Below are positions 20,634 to 32,289 of a stretch of DNA of 64,000 nt, piece after piece. The position numbers and the translations under genes are program-made. Each line of letters opens with the position of its first letter. The stretch's first letter is position 1. The DNA comes from Lonicera japonica (lineage: Eukaryota; Streptophyta; Magnoliopsida; Dipsacales; Caprifoliaceae), in contig CM038466.1 of the NCBI GenBank assembly GCA_021464415.1, forward strand, positions 53,198,550 to 53,262,549, in the 5' to 3' direction. The notes beneath the pieces were generated by a model. That model searched no databases, was not told where the DNA came from, and saw only the letters and a list, made by a program, of their open reading frames with translations.

Positions 20634-21679
20634 GACCATCTCGACTCAAGCTCCTTGCTTACAAGGAATTGAGGCGAATGGAAGAGACCATGATCCAACA
20701 CTCCCGCAAGAACTCTAAGAGAGTACCTGTATGCGGAGTGCTCGTGCATGCCTCCAAAGAGGACTTATGATCTGTAAAGAAAATGGCTTACGCTGCCTCT
20801 GAGGAAGGCTTCACTTACTCCACTGCCTCCTGGGAGGACTTCATTTGCTCCACCACCTCTCTGGGTGGCCTTATTTGCTCCACCGCCTCTCTTGGAGCGC
20901 TTCCTTTGCTTCATTCCTTTGCTCCACTACCTTTATGGGAGGACTTTTTTTGCCCCACTGTCTCTCTGGGAGGGCTTCCATTTTTCCACTGCCTCTCTAG
21001 GAGGACTTTCTTTGTTTCCCGTGTATAAGAAAAATGAACGATAACTGCCTCCAGGGGGCTTTGTGCTTATGATTTGCCTCTAGAGAGGGTTTTTATTTGC
21101 CTCCGGAGAGGACTTTGTGTGATTTACCTAAGGGGACACATTCTCTATATCCTCTCTAACTGCTAGAGCGAGAGAGAAAGAGAGAAAATTTGGGAGGTGA
21201 AGTGACTTGTCATGAGTTCATTTATTCTAATACTCTTTCCTTATCAGTTTATTCTTGAGGAATTCGTGGGCCATATCGTTTTCTATTTTTTGTTGCCCTT
21301 ATTTCTCTCTCGTTTGGGAAAGCTTTTCTTGGCACTTTCTATTTTTGACCGAAAGCTTTTTGTCCTTTTTGGCATGATCAGGAGTCACTCTTGGTGTGAC
21401 TCTCCCCATCACTCTACACAGTTTTGTTTCTCTCGCTCGCTCTGGGCGCTTATGTGGGATTTTTCTCTTTTAATTTTCTCTATTCCTATCTTATCTCAAT
21501 ATTTTTCTAATTCTCATTCTCAGATTTAATTCCCTAGGGATCAGAGATTCCTTTGTAGGCTATTGTGTTCTCCCAATTTTGAAGAGATGACTTTGGACTT
21601 TTGCATTCATTTCTCATTTTGTATGCGTTTTTGTTGAAAGAAACCTAGAAAACTCTTTCGGAGGTGTTCCTACAAGAAA
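20634..21679. other. Flank of Tat LTR with a 30-bp minisatellite
   Basis: Bases 20797-21020 hold about seven degenerate 30-bp units of the form CCTCTCTGGGAGGACTTCAT, TTGCTCCACTG. Looser units (GCCTCCGGAGAGGACTT) continue to about 21115. A (GA)-rich tract lies at 21160-21190. Open frames here reflect the repeat and a T-rich leader, not a recognisable protein. Confidence 0.7.
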
Positions 21680-22492
21680 CGAAAAGTAAGGAAAATAGTA
21701 AAAAATTAGGGTTAAAGGAAAATGTTGCGCTACACTTCGGTATATGTGCTTTTGTCATGTGATAAAGAGGCCCTTTGTCGCGTGACAATCTAACCACGTA
21801 TATAATCCCTCTGTTGAGATCATTCCACCTCATTTCTCTCTCCCTCTTCCTCTCTCTAGCTTTCTTTTTCTTTCTTTTATCTCACGGATACTCTGCCAAT
21901 TTAGGGTTTTACCGAGTTTTATTCCTTTGTCTATCTTATTTTCCATGGATCCAACTCAGCTAGACCGCTTGGAGGGTGACCAAGAGGATGTCACCTTTAC
22001 TGCTGCCTAGGGTGTCCTACGCTGCAGCCCTCACAATGATGACTGGGACGACATCGATTGGTCTGGTGATAATGAGGTGGACTGTGGCTGCGCGGTGGTG
22101 TATCGGGATGTGACCCGAGTTACTCAAGTTCCTGAGTCCCTTGGCTACTCATGGAGCCCGCTTCCCATGATATCTGTCGCCAGACCCTATTATGTTTTCT
22201 AAATTTTGTTTGATCTCTGCATTCTTGTTTCTGTCGTTTCCCCGCCAATTAAACAAACTTAGTTTCTTGTGATTCTCCCTAATAATGATATCTGATTTAG
22301 GAATTACATACTTTCACCTTTTCATACTCGAACTAAGATACTTATAACTCTCATAATTACCCAAAGTACCATTAGGTATAGAAAATTATATAATTTACCT
22401 TTATAACCCTATAACTCTCACAATTAGACAAAATGTACGTTCAGATTTTGAAAATTACATAATTTACCCTTTTAACTCCTATAACTCTCATA
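21680..22492 (+). pseudogene. PMD gene copy 2, promoter and first exon only
   Basis: Homologous to 9098-10250. It has degenerate palindromes at 21723-21734, 21753-21764 and 21776-21787, TATATAATCC near 21798, a pyrimidine-rich leader, and an ATG at 21945 opening MDPTQLDRLEGDQEDVTF. One stop (TAG at about 22007) occurs, and the exon otherwise reads well to about 22190. Intron-1 minisatellite follows, and homology stops at about 22492, so the PMD core is missing. Confidence 0.7.
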
Positions 22493-23309
22493 ATGGTTCT
22501 GTGTTATTAGAAATTATATTGTAATATTAGTTCCTCGCAACATGAGCATTTACTTATAATTATATGTTTCGGCCACAAAAGTTATGAATTATTTTTGCCA
22601 TTAAATAATTTTGTGAGTTACCAACAAAGTTTTTTATTACTAAACATTCCTCTTATGGAATCATATAGGTTTCAATATGGAGTCATATAGGTTTCAATAA
22701 ACTCACCCCACTAAGGGGGTGAGTTAAAAGATTTTTATAAAATTTAGTAAGGTGAGAAAAAAATTCTTTCAAATTAAGCTAAGAAGTATGATTTAGTGAG
22801 TGTATTTAAAATAACCTATTATTAAGTGAAAGAATTTGTAGTGAAGTCTTACACCTTTACCCAAATGTGATTAATGTTTTAAAGGGAGCCCATACATGCG
22901 TGAAATTCATTATTCCAATACTAGACTCGAAAAACTTTATACTCCCTTTTTATAGTCTCATTTCTCATTTTGATGATACATTTCAAATTTACAATCTAAT
23001 TATTCTATTTCTTAAATATAATCAACATATTAAATTTCACAATAAAAAATATTTTTTTATTATTAATCAATAAGTAATGTTACCTTAAAAGTTAGTCACA
23101 CTAATATATAGTTCCACTTGATTTTTTGGGGACTTGTCAAATTAATAATTTTATTTATCTTTTTAAACATAATCATTTTACCAAATATAACAATAAAGAG
23201 TAAGTTGAATTCTTTATGTGAGTGGATTAGCCTAATTATAAAAGTATCCACATAGATGCGAAAATTTTTAGATTCAAGTCTCACCCGAAATAAGAAGAGC
23301 TTCCTTGTT
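22493..23309. other. AT-rich spacer with a hairpin
   Basis: A direct repeat GAGTCATATAGGTTTCAATA (22658-22699) is followed by a perfect 10-bp stem (AACTCACCCC / GGGGTGAGTT, 22700-22725) with a 6-base loop. No gene seen. Confidence 0.5.
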
Positions 23310-23314
23310 ATTTG

Positions 23315-24783
23315 TGATGGGACATAAATACAGGCTCGTTTGATATTGCGTATAGATTGAACAAAAAGCTTTTGCTAAAACCCTATAAGAATAAAGTGAT
23401 TTCACATTTGTGGATCATGTAGAGGATCCATATGAGGAGACTAGGGTTTGAAAGCATCAGATTGCGATTTGGTCAGATTTTTTTAATTCTCGCTGGACTA
23501 CGAAAATCAATTATTTTCGCCACCGAAACGACTTCGGATCGTCTTGATTCTCCAAGAAATAGTAGTAGCTTTGTGTTCCGAACGACATATCCAAAAATCA
23601 GCCCGATCCAACGGTACGATCAAAAGTTACGACTGATTTACGACTGTAATACCGAAAACCTAAAGATCTTATATCGTATTCCTTCCGCCATCAAATCTTG
23701 CACCAAGTGTTGGCTACGGTATCACCAAGATTTTCTCCTCTCTCAATAGAACAAAGCCTAACTCATGAGAATTATTGTTATTTGAGAAGAGAGAAGGCTG
23801 GCGTATATATAAGGCTACGATAAGGACCATAAGGAGAAATAAGTGTTTGGTCTTCCTATGGAAATTGGAATCCTAATTCCACTATGAATTAGTTCATTCC
23901 ATAAATTATAATTTGCACCACTAAAGAATTATAATTGCACTCCCGTCTTTATCTCAAAATTATATTTCGAGCTCTTTGTTATTAAATACTTGTTATTCTC
24001 CCCACGTTAAGATTACAGATAATCGTCATTTAAATTAGATTACTGAAAATTATATTTAAATAACTTCTTAATCCTTGAGCCTACCACTTAAGTTATTTGA
24101 CATGTCGAATTAACATAATCCACCTGCAGGGTTTGACATGATCAAAACTTATAAGCTTCTCAAGGGGCTATCATCAATCCATATACTGGGACGTGGATTC
24201 CATCAATAATTAATATTCATCATACATATAGTGTCGTCATCCAATTCACGAAGATTATTGATCCATAAATGAATCTCACTCTTAATGAGTTAAAAAAACA
24301 AACACTACATATATATATGTCTATTAATTATTTGAAGATTAAGAGCATAAGTAATCATAATAACCATGGGATTTTAAATTATTTTATATAGTCAGTATAA
24401 AAACAATTAACCCAAGCTGGTCTTATTCAATACACACAAAGTGTACTAGCACAACGAGTTAAAACTATACCGTTTTATGTAGACAAGATAAACTACTAAA
24501 ACTTGTGCTACAATCATACCGATGGGTGTCCAATTCCATCTAAGACTGTGAACCATTAAACTTATATTCCACAAGAACCGATGATATGATCATCTGTGTG
24601 TAAGTTATACTCTACACACCAAATCATCTACTATATGGAATAAAAGACACACATGCACAATATTTAAATAAATAATATAATGCACCTATTGCCCATAAAG
24701 ATTCTCATTAAAATAGCAAAACCGAGTTTATAACATATCCAAACCAACAACAAAATTATGAGTTTTAGTATATCACTCTAACA
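23315..24783 (-). mobile_element. Solo LTR B, copia-type
   Basis: Same family as solo LTR A. Starts TGATGGGACA, ends CTCTAACA, 1469 bp, with a perfect 5-bp target duplication ATTTG (23310-23314, 24784-24788). Two independent copies with intact but different duplications fix the family's ends exactly. Confidence 0.9.
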
Positions 24784-24788
24784 ATTTG

Positions 24789-26230
24789 TAGTAAATGAAA
24801 AAGATTTAAACATTCCTTTTTTTTATTTATTTAAGAAAAAAATAGTACATTCTTGAATAGTAAATTAAAATTTCAATTTTTACCAAAGTATCAAAATCAA
24901 AATAATCGTATATAATAACTGTATAGATTAACTTTTCACTTAAAGCCAATTCTTAATGGAAAAAATTAGAATCCGGTCCCTATACTATTTTTTGTTTTTT
25001 CAAAGCTTGCAATTCCTGATTTTTGGTATGTTTATGGCAATGAATTATCACATATATTTAAATACTTTAAAAACAAATTAGTGGACGACATCTTAAAATT
25101 TTCTTTTCGACTTCCTAATGGCCAACTCTTCTTGCGCGGAATTTGGATAGACAAGCCGTTTTAGCATTCCTCCAACTTTCCATATTTTATTTTATTTTAT
25201 TTTTATAAAAAAAAAATCTTTCACCCAGCAACGTTTCGTGGGAATTAGCTTTGTACCACACCCCATCACAATCACAGATTTGAATGATATATAAACATGA
25301 TAATCACGTGTTGACCCTGTGGCAAAATTCATTATTTAATTTTTGTTAGAAAACAATCTATGTATCAGGATAGACCACACAAGTCCGAATTCCCCCTAAT
25401 TTAAAAACTTTGGAAAAATAATGCTTATAATGGAAAGTTCTCGGCTGGGTTTTGTTTTATGAATTAAGTACGGACACTTTCTTGGAGGTTACGTGTCGGG
25501 TCCAACACTTGTCGGACACTCCAACACTCTCTCCAACACTTGAATTTAATTTTTAATTATAGTCTCTAATACTTGATAATTGAATTAGATGGTTACTACT
25601 CCTAGTATTTCTTCATTGCATCATCAATTGAGGATAAGGCAACTACGCCACTTTTTATGTTCTCCTTTTGTTTTCTTTAATTTTATGGAACAATTTTGTC
25701 TATGTATGCTTTTTCATTCTTTAATTATGGAACAATTTAGCGATCATGTTTTGAATATTTGGGTTATTAATGCATTCTAATTTCATTTTATTGAATTTTT
25801 AAATACTTACAATATTTATTGCATAATTAATTAATTATTTCATTAATTAATTAAGAACGTGTCCCCTCACGTGTCGTATCTTTGGAAAAATTACGTGTCG
25901 CGTGTCGTGTTGAAAGGAGTGTCATGTGTCGAGTGTATGCTTCATAAGTTTCGTTCCATATATTACAACAAGTGGACAAAAGGATAGACCACACAACTTC
26001 TCCTTTTTCTTTTCTTTTGTTTTCTTACTTTCTCCTGTTATTTTGAATTACAGAGCCAAAATAGTAATATACCTTTTTTTTCAACAACATACATATAAGT
26101 TAACTAATAAAAGAATTTCACCCACTAGTCCCCTGTGGTACAAAAAATCACAAGCAGGTGAATGGTGGAAAAGCCCTGGCAAAGAAATAAAAATAAGAAA
26201 AAGAAGGCAAAAATTATTTCAAAAAAGAAA
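24789..26230. other. AT-rich spacer with ACGTGTCG motif clusters
   Basis: Bases 25484-25545 and 25857-25935 contain repeated GTGTCGG / ACGTGTCG words near both ends of a 440-bp block, suggestive of subterminal repeats of a small DNA transposon. I could not find clear terminal repeats or a target duplication. No gene seen. Confidence 0.35.
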
Positions 26231-26700
26231 ATTGGATTTCAATAAGGCGTTATTAACATATTCTTCCCTATTATCAGATCGAAGAATTTTAATGGTGTTA
26301 TTATATTGTGTGTGAATTAGATTGCGAAAAGCTTGAAAGGCTGGAAAGGCTTCGTCTACGGTTTTAAGAAGAACTACCCATGACAATCTTGTACAATCAT
26401 TAATGAATAACACAAAGTACTGCATACCAGAAACAGTTGACTCTCTAGATAGCCTCCAAACGTCAAAATGAATTAACTCAAAAAAGAAAGTACTTTTATT
26501 AGAAATACTGGGAGAATAAGTAGCACGGTGACTCTTGGCTAAGACATAAGCTTACAAGTTTCACAACGTAAAACAGACTCATCAACACTAATAAACAAAG
26601 TAAGCATAGTTTTTTTTTTCATAATAACGAATGAGGAATGCCCTAACCGGCGATGCCATAACCAGACTTCACTTAATTTGTCAAAATTTGAAATCAAAGC
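26231..26700 (-). pseudogene. Ty1/copia GAG-pre-integrase and integrase fragment (part 1)
   Basis: Minus-strand translation shows the pre-integrase signature WHRRLGHSSF near 26640 (shifted frames) and the start of the integrase core in the frame 26219-26425 (YFVLFINDCTRLSWV, then TIKILRSDN). The second core Asp is present; the Glu region is missing. It is cut on the right by solo LTR D and resumes at 28649. Confidence 0.8.
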
Positions 26701-26705
26701 GGCGT

Positions 26706-28648
26706 TGATAAACGCGTAATTTTGTAGTCGCTAACGCTCTTTTGATTGTGTTTATCGCGTTTATCTTAGCCTAGTTTAATTAAATTAATCCACTTCTTGT
26801 GCACACACTCAAATATCAAGAATTGCTTTAACATGGCTCAAAGTAGCCTTTTTTAGTGTCTTGAGTGTACCTTCAGGCTATGGAAGCAAGTTGGAGAGCT
26901 TTGGGAAGCGTACAAGAGAGATAGAAGCCAAAAGAGAAGAAAAAAAGTCTCCCGAAGTGTCCTCTGATCAATCAGAGGAGCCTCTGATTGATCAGAGGCC
27001 ACCTTTTAGTGCAGAACATGCCCTCTGATCGATCAGAGGGTGCTCTGATCGATCAGAGCCCACCTTTTGAGCCAAAATCTCCCCTCTGATCGATCAGAGA
27101 AGCCTCTGATCGATCAGAGACCTCCCAGATCTCAAAGGACAGCACCCAAAAGCAGTTTTTCTCCCCTTTTTATGCATTGAAACTCACCAAAAGTGCTGGA
27201 CTTTCCATTTCTAGATAGGATGAGGTGCTTACCCATTGGGTTCTTTAGAAAAGTGTACTAGAATACCCATTTTTAGGCATTGCTCTCCCATTATTTATTT
27301 GCTCTTTGTCCCTCATGTAAAGGAGGCAATTTTCTAGATCTAGATTCAAGTAATATAAGCATTATTTTCCTGCACTTTCTCTCTATCTATCACTTTTGTA
27401 AGAAATCTAGTTAGAGAAACTCTTGAGAGAAATGGAGATCACTTTAATGGTTTTTGTTTATACAACTATCATGGAGTAGTTTCATTGTTAAGGCTAAAAG
27501 ATGAAGTTTGCATTGCATTAATTATGTAAGTTTGTTTCTCATTCCATTGTTAGTATTGTTAAATACTTGTTGAATCCTTCATCTTCTCCATTCAATCAAC
27601 CATTCATAAGCTAGTAAGATAATCCTCATAAGGTGATTAGACTTTGTATGCCTTGTATACATAGATCTCAAGCATTAATGAGGAGATGATACATTTGTGT
27701 ATTTCTTATTAGCCTATGTCCATTCCTTCTATGATTGAGATACTTTACATTGCCAAGCATGTTTAGTTTTTGAATATTCATAGAAATACCATAAATTTGA
27801 GATTCCAATCCTTGAATGCTTTAATGATATGTTGAGTGCTTTCTACACTTTATGTGATTTTGAGACTCAATATTTTCTTAGTTAGAGTGTTGCCAAGGAG
27901 GATCTCTTAAGTTTATGCCATAATCAACTACACTAATCACCTTAAGGATTCAATTTGTATTTATCAAATGTGTCTAAATCGGATGATTTAATCTCCACCT
28001 AGACCTCCCAATCTTAGACAAATGAAATGTTATGATTTATTGTGCTAAACTTTTTAGTTGGCCATTTTCATAATCAAGTCAATTGCCTAAGGGAAACTAA
28101 CAATGAACTCTCAATGCCTAGTTTAATTTTATGCCTTTTCTTTTGATGTATCTCAAGTTTGCATCTTGGTTGGATATTATATGGGAATGGGTTGCACTTG
28201 CTTCACACCCTTTGTTACAAGATAAAAATGAGAGATACATTTGTGTTGAGTTTTACTTACACCCTTTCTTTATATGGCATTTATATGGGAATGGGTTGCT
28301 CTTGCTTCACACCCTTTTGCTTAGAAAAGTGTAAGATACTCAACACTTAGGGATTGCATTGAGAATTTTGAATGAGATTAATTTTACATAACATTGCAAA
28401 GCAAATGAATTCTATAATGCCTTAGCCCTTTCTTATCAATTGATACATCACTTTAATTTTTATTGCAAGACTTTAAAATCAACAACTAAAATCAACCAAT
28501 CAAATTCTCTTGAACAAAGCCTTGGACTCGTAATCACCACATCGTCTTTCCGACTATCCTTGTGGTTCGACACTTGGACTTACCAAGTATTATAACTTGA
28601 CGACCTACACTTGGGTTCCTAAGCGCGGAAGTATTTTCGGGCGCGTCA
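26706..28648 (+). mobile_element. Solo LTR D (1943 bp) inserted in a copia fragment
   Basis: Starts TGATAAACGCG, ends GGGCGCGTCA, with a perfect 5-bp duplication GGCGT (26701-26705, 28649-28653). It aligns with solo LTR E. It contains three 61-bp units of paired palindromes (26961-27120) followed by a possible promoter (CCCCTTTTTATGCATTG near 27162). An imperfect direct repeat (ATATGGGAATGGGTTG, 28180-28310) explains the short open frames there. I do not assign the superfamily with confidence. Confidence 0.88.
26961..27121. repeat. Array of six CCTCTGATCGATCAGAGG palindromes
   Basis: Palindromes at 26961-26978, 26981-26998, 27022-27039, 27042-27059, 27083-27100 and 27103-27120. They are arranged as three pairs with a 2-bp gap within each pair and an exact 61-bp period between pairs. 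Confidence 0.95.
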
Positions 28649-28800
28649 GGCGTGAGACGGTGCTTCTGATTTCTCCTCGGCGTACGTCTGATCCAAATGA
28701 AACAATTTGCCCCTTAGATACCCCCCTCCAATCACCTCCCTGGTTAGAAGATCCTGAAAAAGGACATACATGATATCAAAGGAATAGATCCCGTTGTTTG
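28649..28800 (-). pseudogene. Ty1/copia fragment (part 2)
   Basis: Minus-strand translation gives FQDLLTREVIGGG and GKLFHLDQTYAEE, the stretch that precedes the pre-integrase histidine motif. It joins part 1 in frame (SHAALISNFDKL) when the solo LTR and one target duplication are removed. Homology fades above about 28800. Confidence 0.65.
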
Positions 28801-31181
28801 GGTTCATCAAGATTGACTTCTTTGTTCAAAAACGGCCGTCTTCATCTTATGCCACTCGGGCGGGCTCCACGTCACCCAATCTAAACAATCCACGTGTTAG
28901 GCTAAAAAATTATGCCACACGTGAGGGGGTGTGTTGAGACTATAAATCCCACAATAAAAAAATAGATTCTCATAAAGTAACATATAAGATCTAGGGGCTA
29001 CTCCATTAATAACCAATTGGTTTTAGGTTGGATTCTCCAAAATCTAACATAATTGGTAAAACCATCCACTCTGTCTAGATTGTGAATAAAACAAAGAAAT
29101 GCTTAGAAATCTTATGCTGCATTTTCAAAATTAAAAGGTAAGACCTTTTTCTCTTTGGTATGTACTTGGGTCTGAAGTTTCCTCAATGGTGCATTTTATT
29201 TGTTTACCTAGAAAATAATCGAATATCTCGAGTAGAAACGAAAAACTAAAACCTAAGGGAAGTGGTTCTATATTTACATGAAAAAAGGAGAAAATTAGGC
29301 TAATCAAGTTGAAATATGAAATTTCAGGCATTCTTCGGGAAAAACTGTAACGTAGAATGCCCTACCCACATCTCCGATGCAACCATGATTGGAAAAAAGA
29401 TTGAAAGTACAACACAGACCACAATATATAACAATAAGTTGGAAAAATCTACCTCTAATTCAAATATGCATAATGACTTATGAAGGTGTTGTGGCAAAAA
29501 TAGGGAATCTAGACATTGTGAAGGTGACAACGCTTTACATCATTATAGAAGATCTCTTAGACAGTCATAGCATTATCTTTTTTGTTTCCTAAATTTATTT
29601 TTCATGTTTAAAATATTTTAACTTTGATTTATTAATCTATTTTTAATAAAAGTTATATTGTTAAAAAAGTATTCACCAAGAGGCTAGGTAAGATCTACTA
29701 AATAAGATCCATATTATAATTTTTCACTAAAAAATTATGAATAATTAATGTCAAGTACAATCTTACGGACAACACACCATTAGAGATGTTCTTTACGACT
29801 TGACAAAAAAATTTATTGTCGTGTAAGAACCATGACCATAACATACTTACATGTCCGTGTTCTTGAAAAATTAAATCTAATTTATATTTGCATTAGAAAT
29901 GTTCCAAGAGTCTGTCTAGTGGAATATAAATACTTGACAATGATGTACGTGGGAACAATGCATTGGTAAGGGTGCGTTTGCACGGGCCCCAACATCACGT
30001 ACAATCAGTGCACGCGCTCCGCAATGCAAGGTCACACATCAGCATGTCACGTATGTATGTTAGATATTTTATCTCCCCGTCCCGGAATTACTCCTGGAAG
30101 ACATATTGTACTCTCAGAAAAATATTACTGGGGATTAAATGAGCAAAGTTATTATGAAAAATGAAATTAGAATGAGGAAAGAAAAACTTGAAAATTCACA
30201 TACTTTCTCAAGAGGGCGTAGACTGCACTTTCAAATAAAAGCAAAAATTCTATCTGCCATCTTTGAGCGACAAATTAATTGGATACTCCGAACAAGCAAG
30301 GGAACGCGATTTACACATTGTAGATGGTGCATTGAAAGTCAGTACCACTAAAACGATGCTTGAGAAGAATAGGGTTCACATGCGTGAATGTTATGAGTAA
30401 CTTACAACAAAAATGGAGGCAAGGAAGAAGCGTGGTTGCGGTTGTTGATTCAAGACAAACTTTACATATATACATGAGAATTTGCATTTTGTGTTTCTTT
30501 TTCTTTTATCTCTTGCATTTGGGCCTGAGCACATTTGTAACAATTAAAAATTGATAGAAATAATTAAAGCACCCTCTACTCAATACTTATTCAAAATCCT
30601 TTTTAGGCTCTTGAACACATAATACAGTTTTTCTATAAAAAATGAGTATAACGATAATACATAGCATATGCAAGTTGTTATGTTCATCGAAAGTTTGAAA
30701 CTGATCAATAGCGCTTTGTACGGCAACAAAGTCAATAACAAGCCATGCAACTTGAGACCACTATCAGAAACAAAAATTTGAAGATATCTATCCACATAAT
30801 ATAGTAGGGATGTATATCACTAGTGGTTTTAGCATTTCTAATGCAACCATTAATTAATTAGGATGCACAGTTAAGAAACATAAAAATTACTTTCAATACA
30901 ATTATTATTTATTAATAATGGCCGTGGAAATAATGTGGCAAAAATTAAAATTTTGTGAAAGTGACTCTAATTTTATTAGAAGGACTTTTAGATAACGTAA
31001 AATTAGTTACATGATTTGAAAATATGACTCGAGACCTTCCAAATAAGATCTATATTTTGTATTACATTTATTAAATATTTTTTATAGATATTTTAAAGAC
31101 GATTTCATAAACAACATTGCTGAAGATATATATTTCTAGAACCTTAATTATGAAGAGACTTCTTTTTTTTGGACACTTTCA
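28801..31181. other. Spacer without recognisable gene
   Basis: Low-complexity AT-rich sequence. Short open frames (up to about 70 codons) show no domain or codon pattern I recognise. Confidence 0.5.
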
Positions 31182-31285
31182 ATTTATTTAGCGTCATTTG
31201 GGTTTTGGGTACCAAAGTTTTGCCATAATTAGGCTTTGAGTACCAAAGTTTCTAGAAATTGAGCTTTGAGTACTATTTTACAGCA

Positions 31286-32284
31286 TCCTGTGAGTCAACT
31301 AACGCTGATAGTTAACTCTCTCTAATTTTGCGTTTAAAGTACCCAAATTGCCTCAGCAATTAAGAAACACTCTTATAAAATAATTTATCTCCCAAATCAC
31401 GATCAAAACAAATAGAGATCAGAAAGACATATAAAGAAGAAAGAGGAAACCTCTCGCATTCCTCCACCGCCACACTGAACAATCCACTGACCCTCACCGA
31501 CCTTTCCATCTCCCCCACATACATTGCCGAAAAAAAGAACATAGACAATCATTTGAATATGAATTTGATTCTCATAAGGAAAGGAAAGGAAATAAAAGGA
31601 AAAGAAAGGAATAAAAAAACTAGGGTAAACGAAAATGGAGAATGAAATGAGTGCATAGATTGAAATAAAAGGTGTTTTAACTCATAGTGGAAAGTATGTT
31701 TAGTATAACCTCCTTGCAGATCTATTCAATTCGAGGTGTCTTCCAAGTACGCTCCTCCCATTCAGCCTATTGGCCGTGGTGCTTATGATATCGTTTGGTA
31801 ATCCTCCTCATCCTTCTTTTCTTTCTCTATACATATGCGAAGAGTTCACCGTCAAAATCCAATTTGATTTTGAAGCTAGGGATTCCCAAAAATTAAAAAT
31901 TGTTTTTCTATGTTCAAGAAAAGAAGAAATTGGACAGGGGTTTAAATTATGAAGGAGGAATTAGGAAAATTGATGAAACCCTAATTGAGTTAACTCCCTC
32001 TTTACTGCCATTCACCCACTTCTTTTCTTCTCTGATCTGTACTTAAGATTTCTTTTGATGACACACAAAAACCCTTATCTCTATCTCTATTTTTATTTAT
32101 ATTTTCTCTCTCTAGAATTATTATTTGTATCAATTTTTGGTTTGTTCAAATTGATGGAGAATAGCGGCTTGATTTTAGAGATGAAAAATTGAAGAATTTG
32201 AATTTTTGAGTTTTCTTTCTCTAAGAATTTTAGGTTTTTTTTCCTTTATAAAATGATCAGGGTTGTTAAAATTGATGTCGCCGA
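31286..32284. other. MULE interior, left
   Basis: Apart from the kinase fragment, the sequence has promoter/UTR-like features (CT-rich 32085-32115) but no further recognisable coding. The minus frame 31360-31548 is not similar to anything I know. Confidence 0.4.
31728..31804 (+). pseudogene. MAP-kinase exon fragment captured in the MULE
   Basis: The plus-strand frame reads FEVSSKYAPPIQPIGRGAYD then IVW and a stop. This is the N-terminal edge of a plant MAP kinase, with the glycine-rich ATP-binding loop GRGAYG changed at the last Gly to Asp. Only about 25 codons are recognisable. A splice-donor-like GTAATC follows, suggesting it came from genomic DNA with its intron. Confidence 0.65.
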
Positions 32285-32289
32285 CCTGT

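Noticed and set aside
21212..21529. 105-codon frame as a membrane protein
   Set aside because: Composition follows T-rich DNA; it is not conserved in the homologous region of PMD copy 1.
22700..22725. Perfect hairpin as a microRNA precursor or terminator
   Set aside because: A 10-bp stem is far too short for a plant miRNA precursor and no gene ends nearby.
26961..27121. Regular palindromic repeats as a CRISPR-like array
   Set aside because: Plant nuclear LTR context, pairs with 2-bp gaps and non-unique spacers; it is a tandem repeat.
28131..28350. Two overlapping hydrophobic frames
   Set aside because: They lie inside solo LTR D and come from an imperfect direct repeat there.
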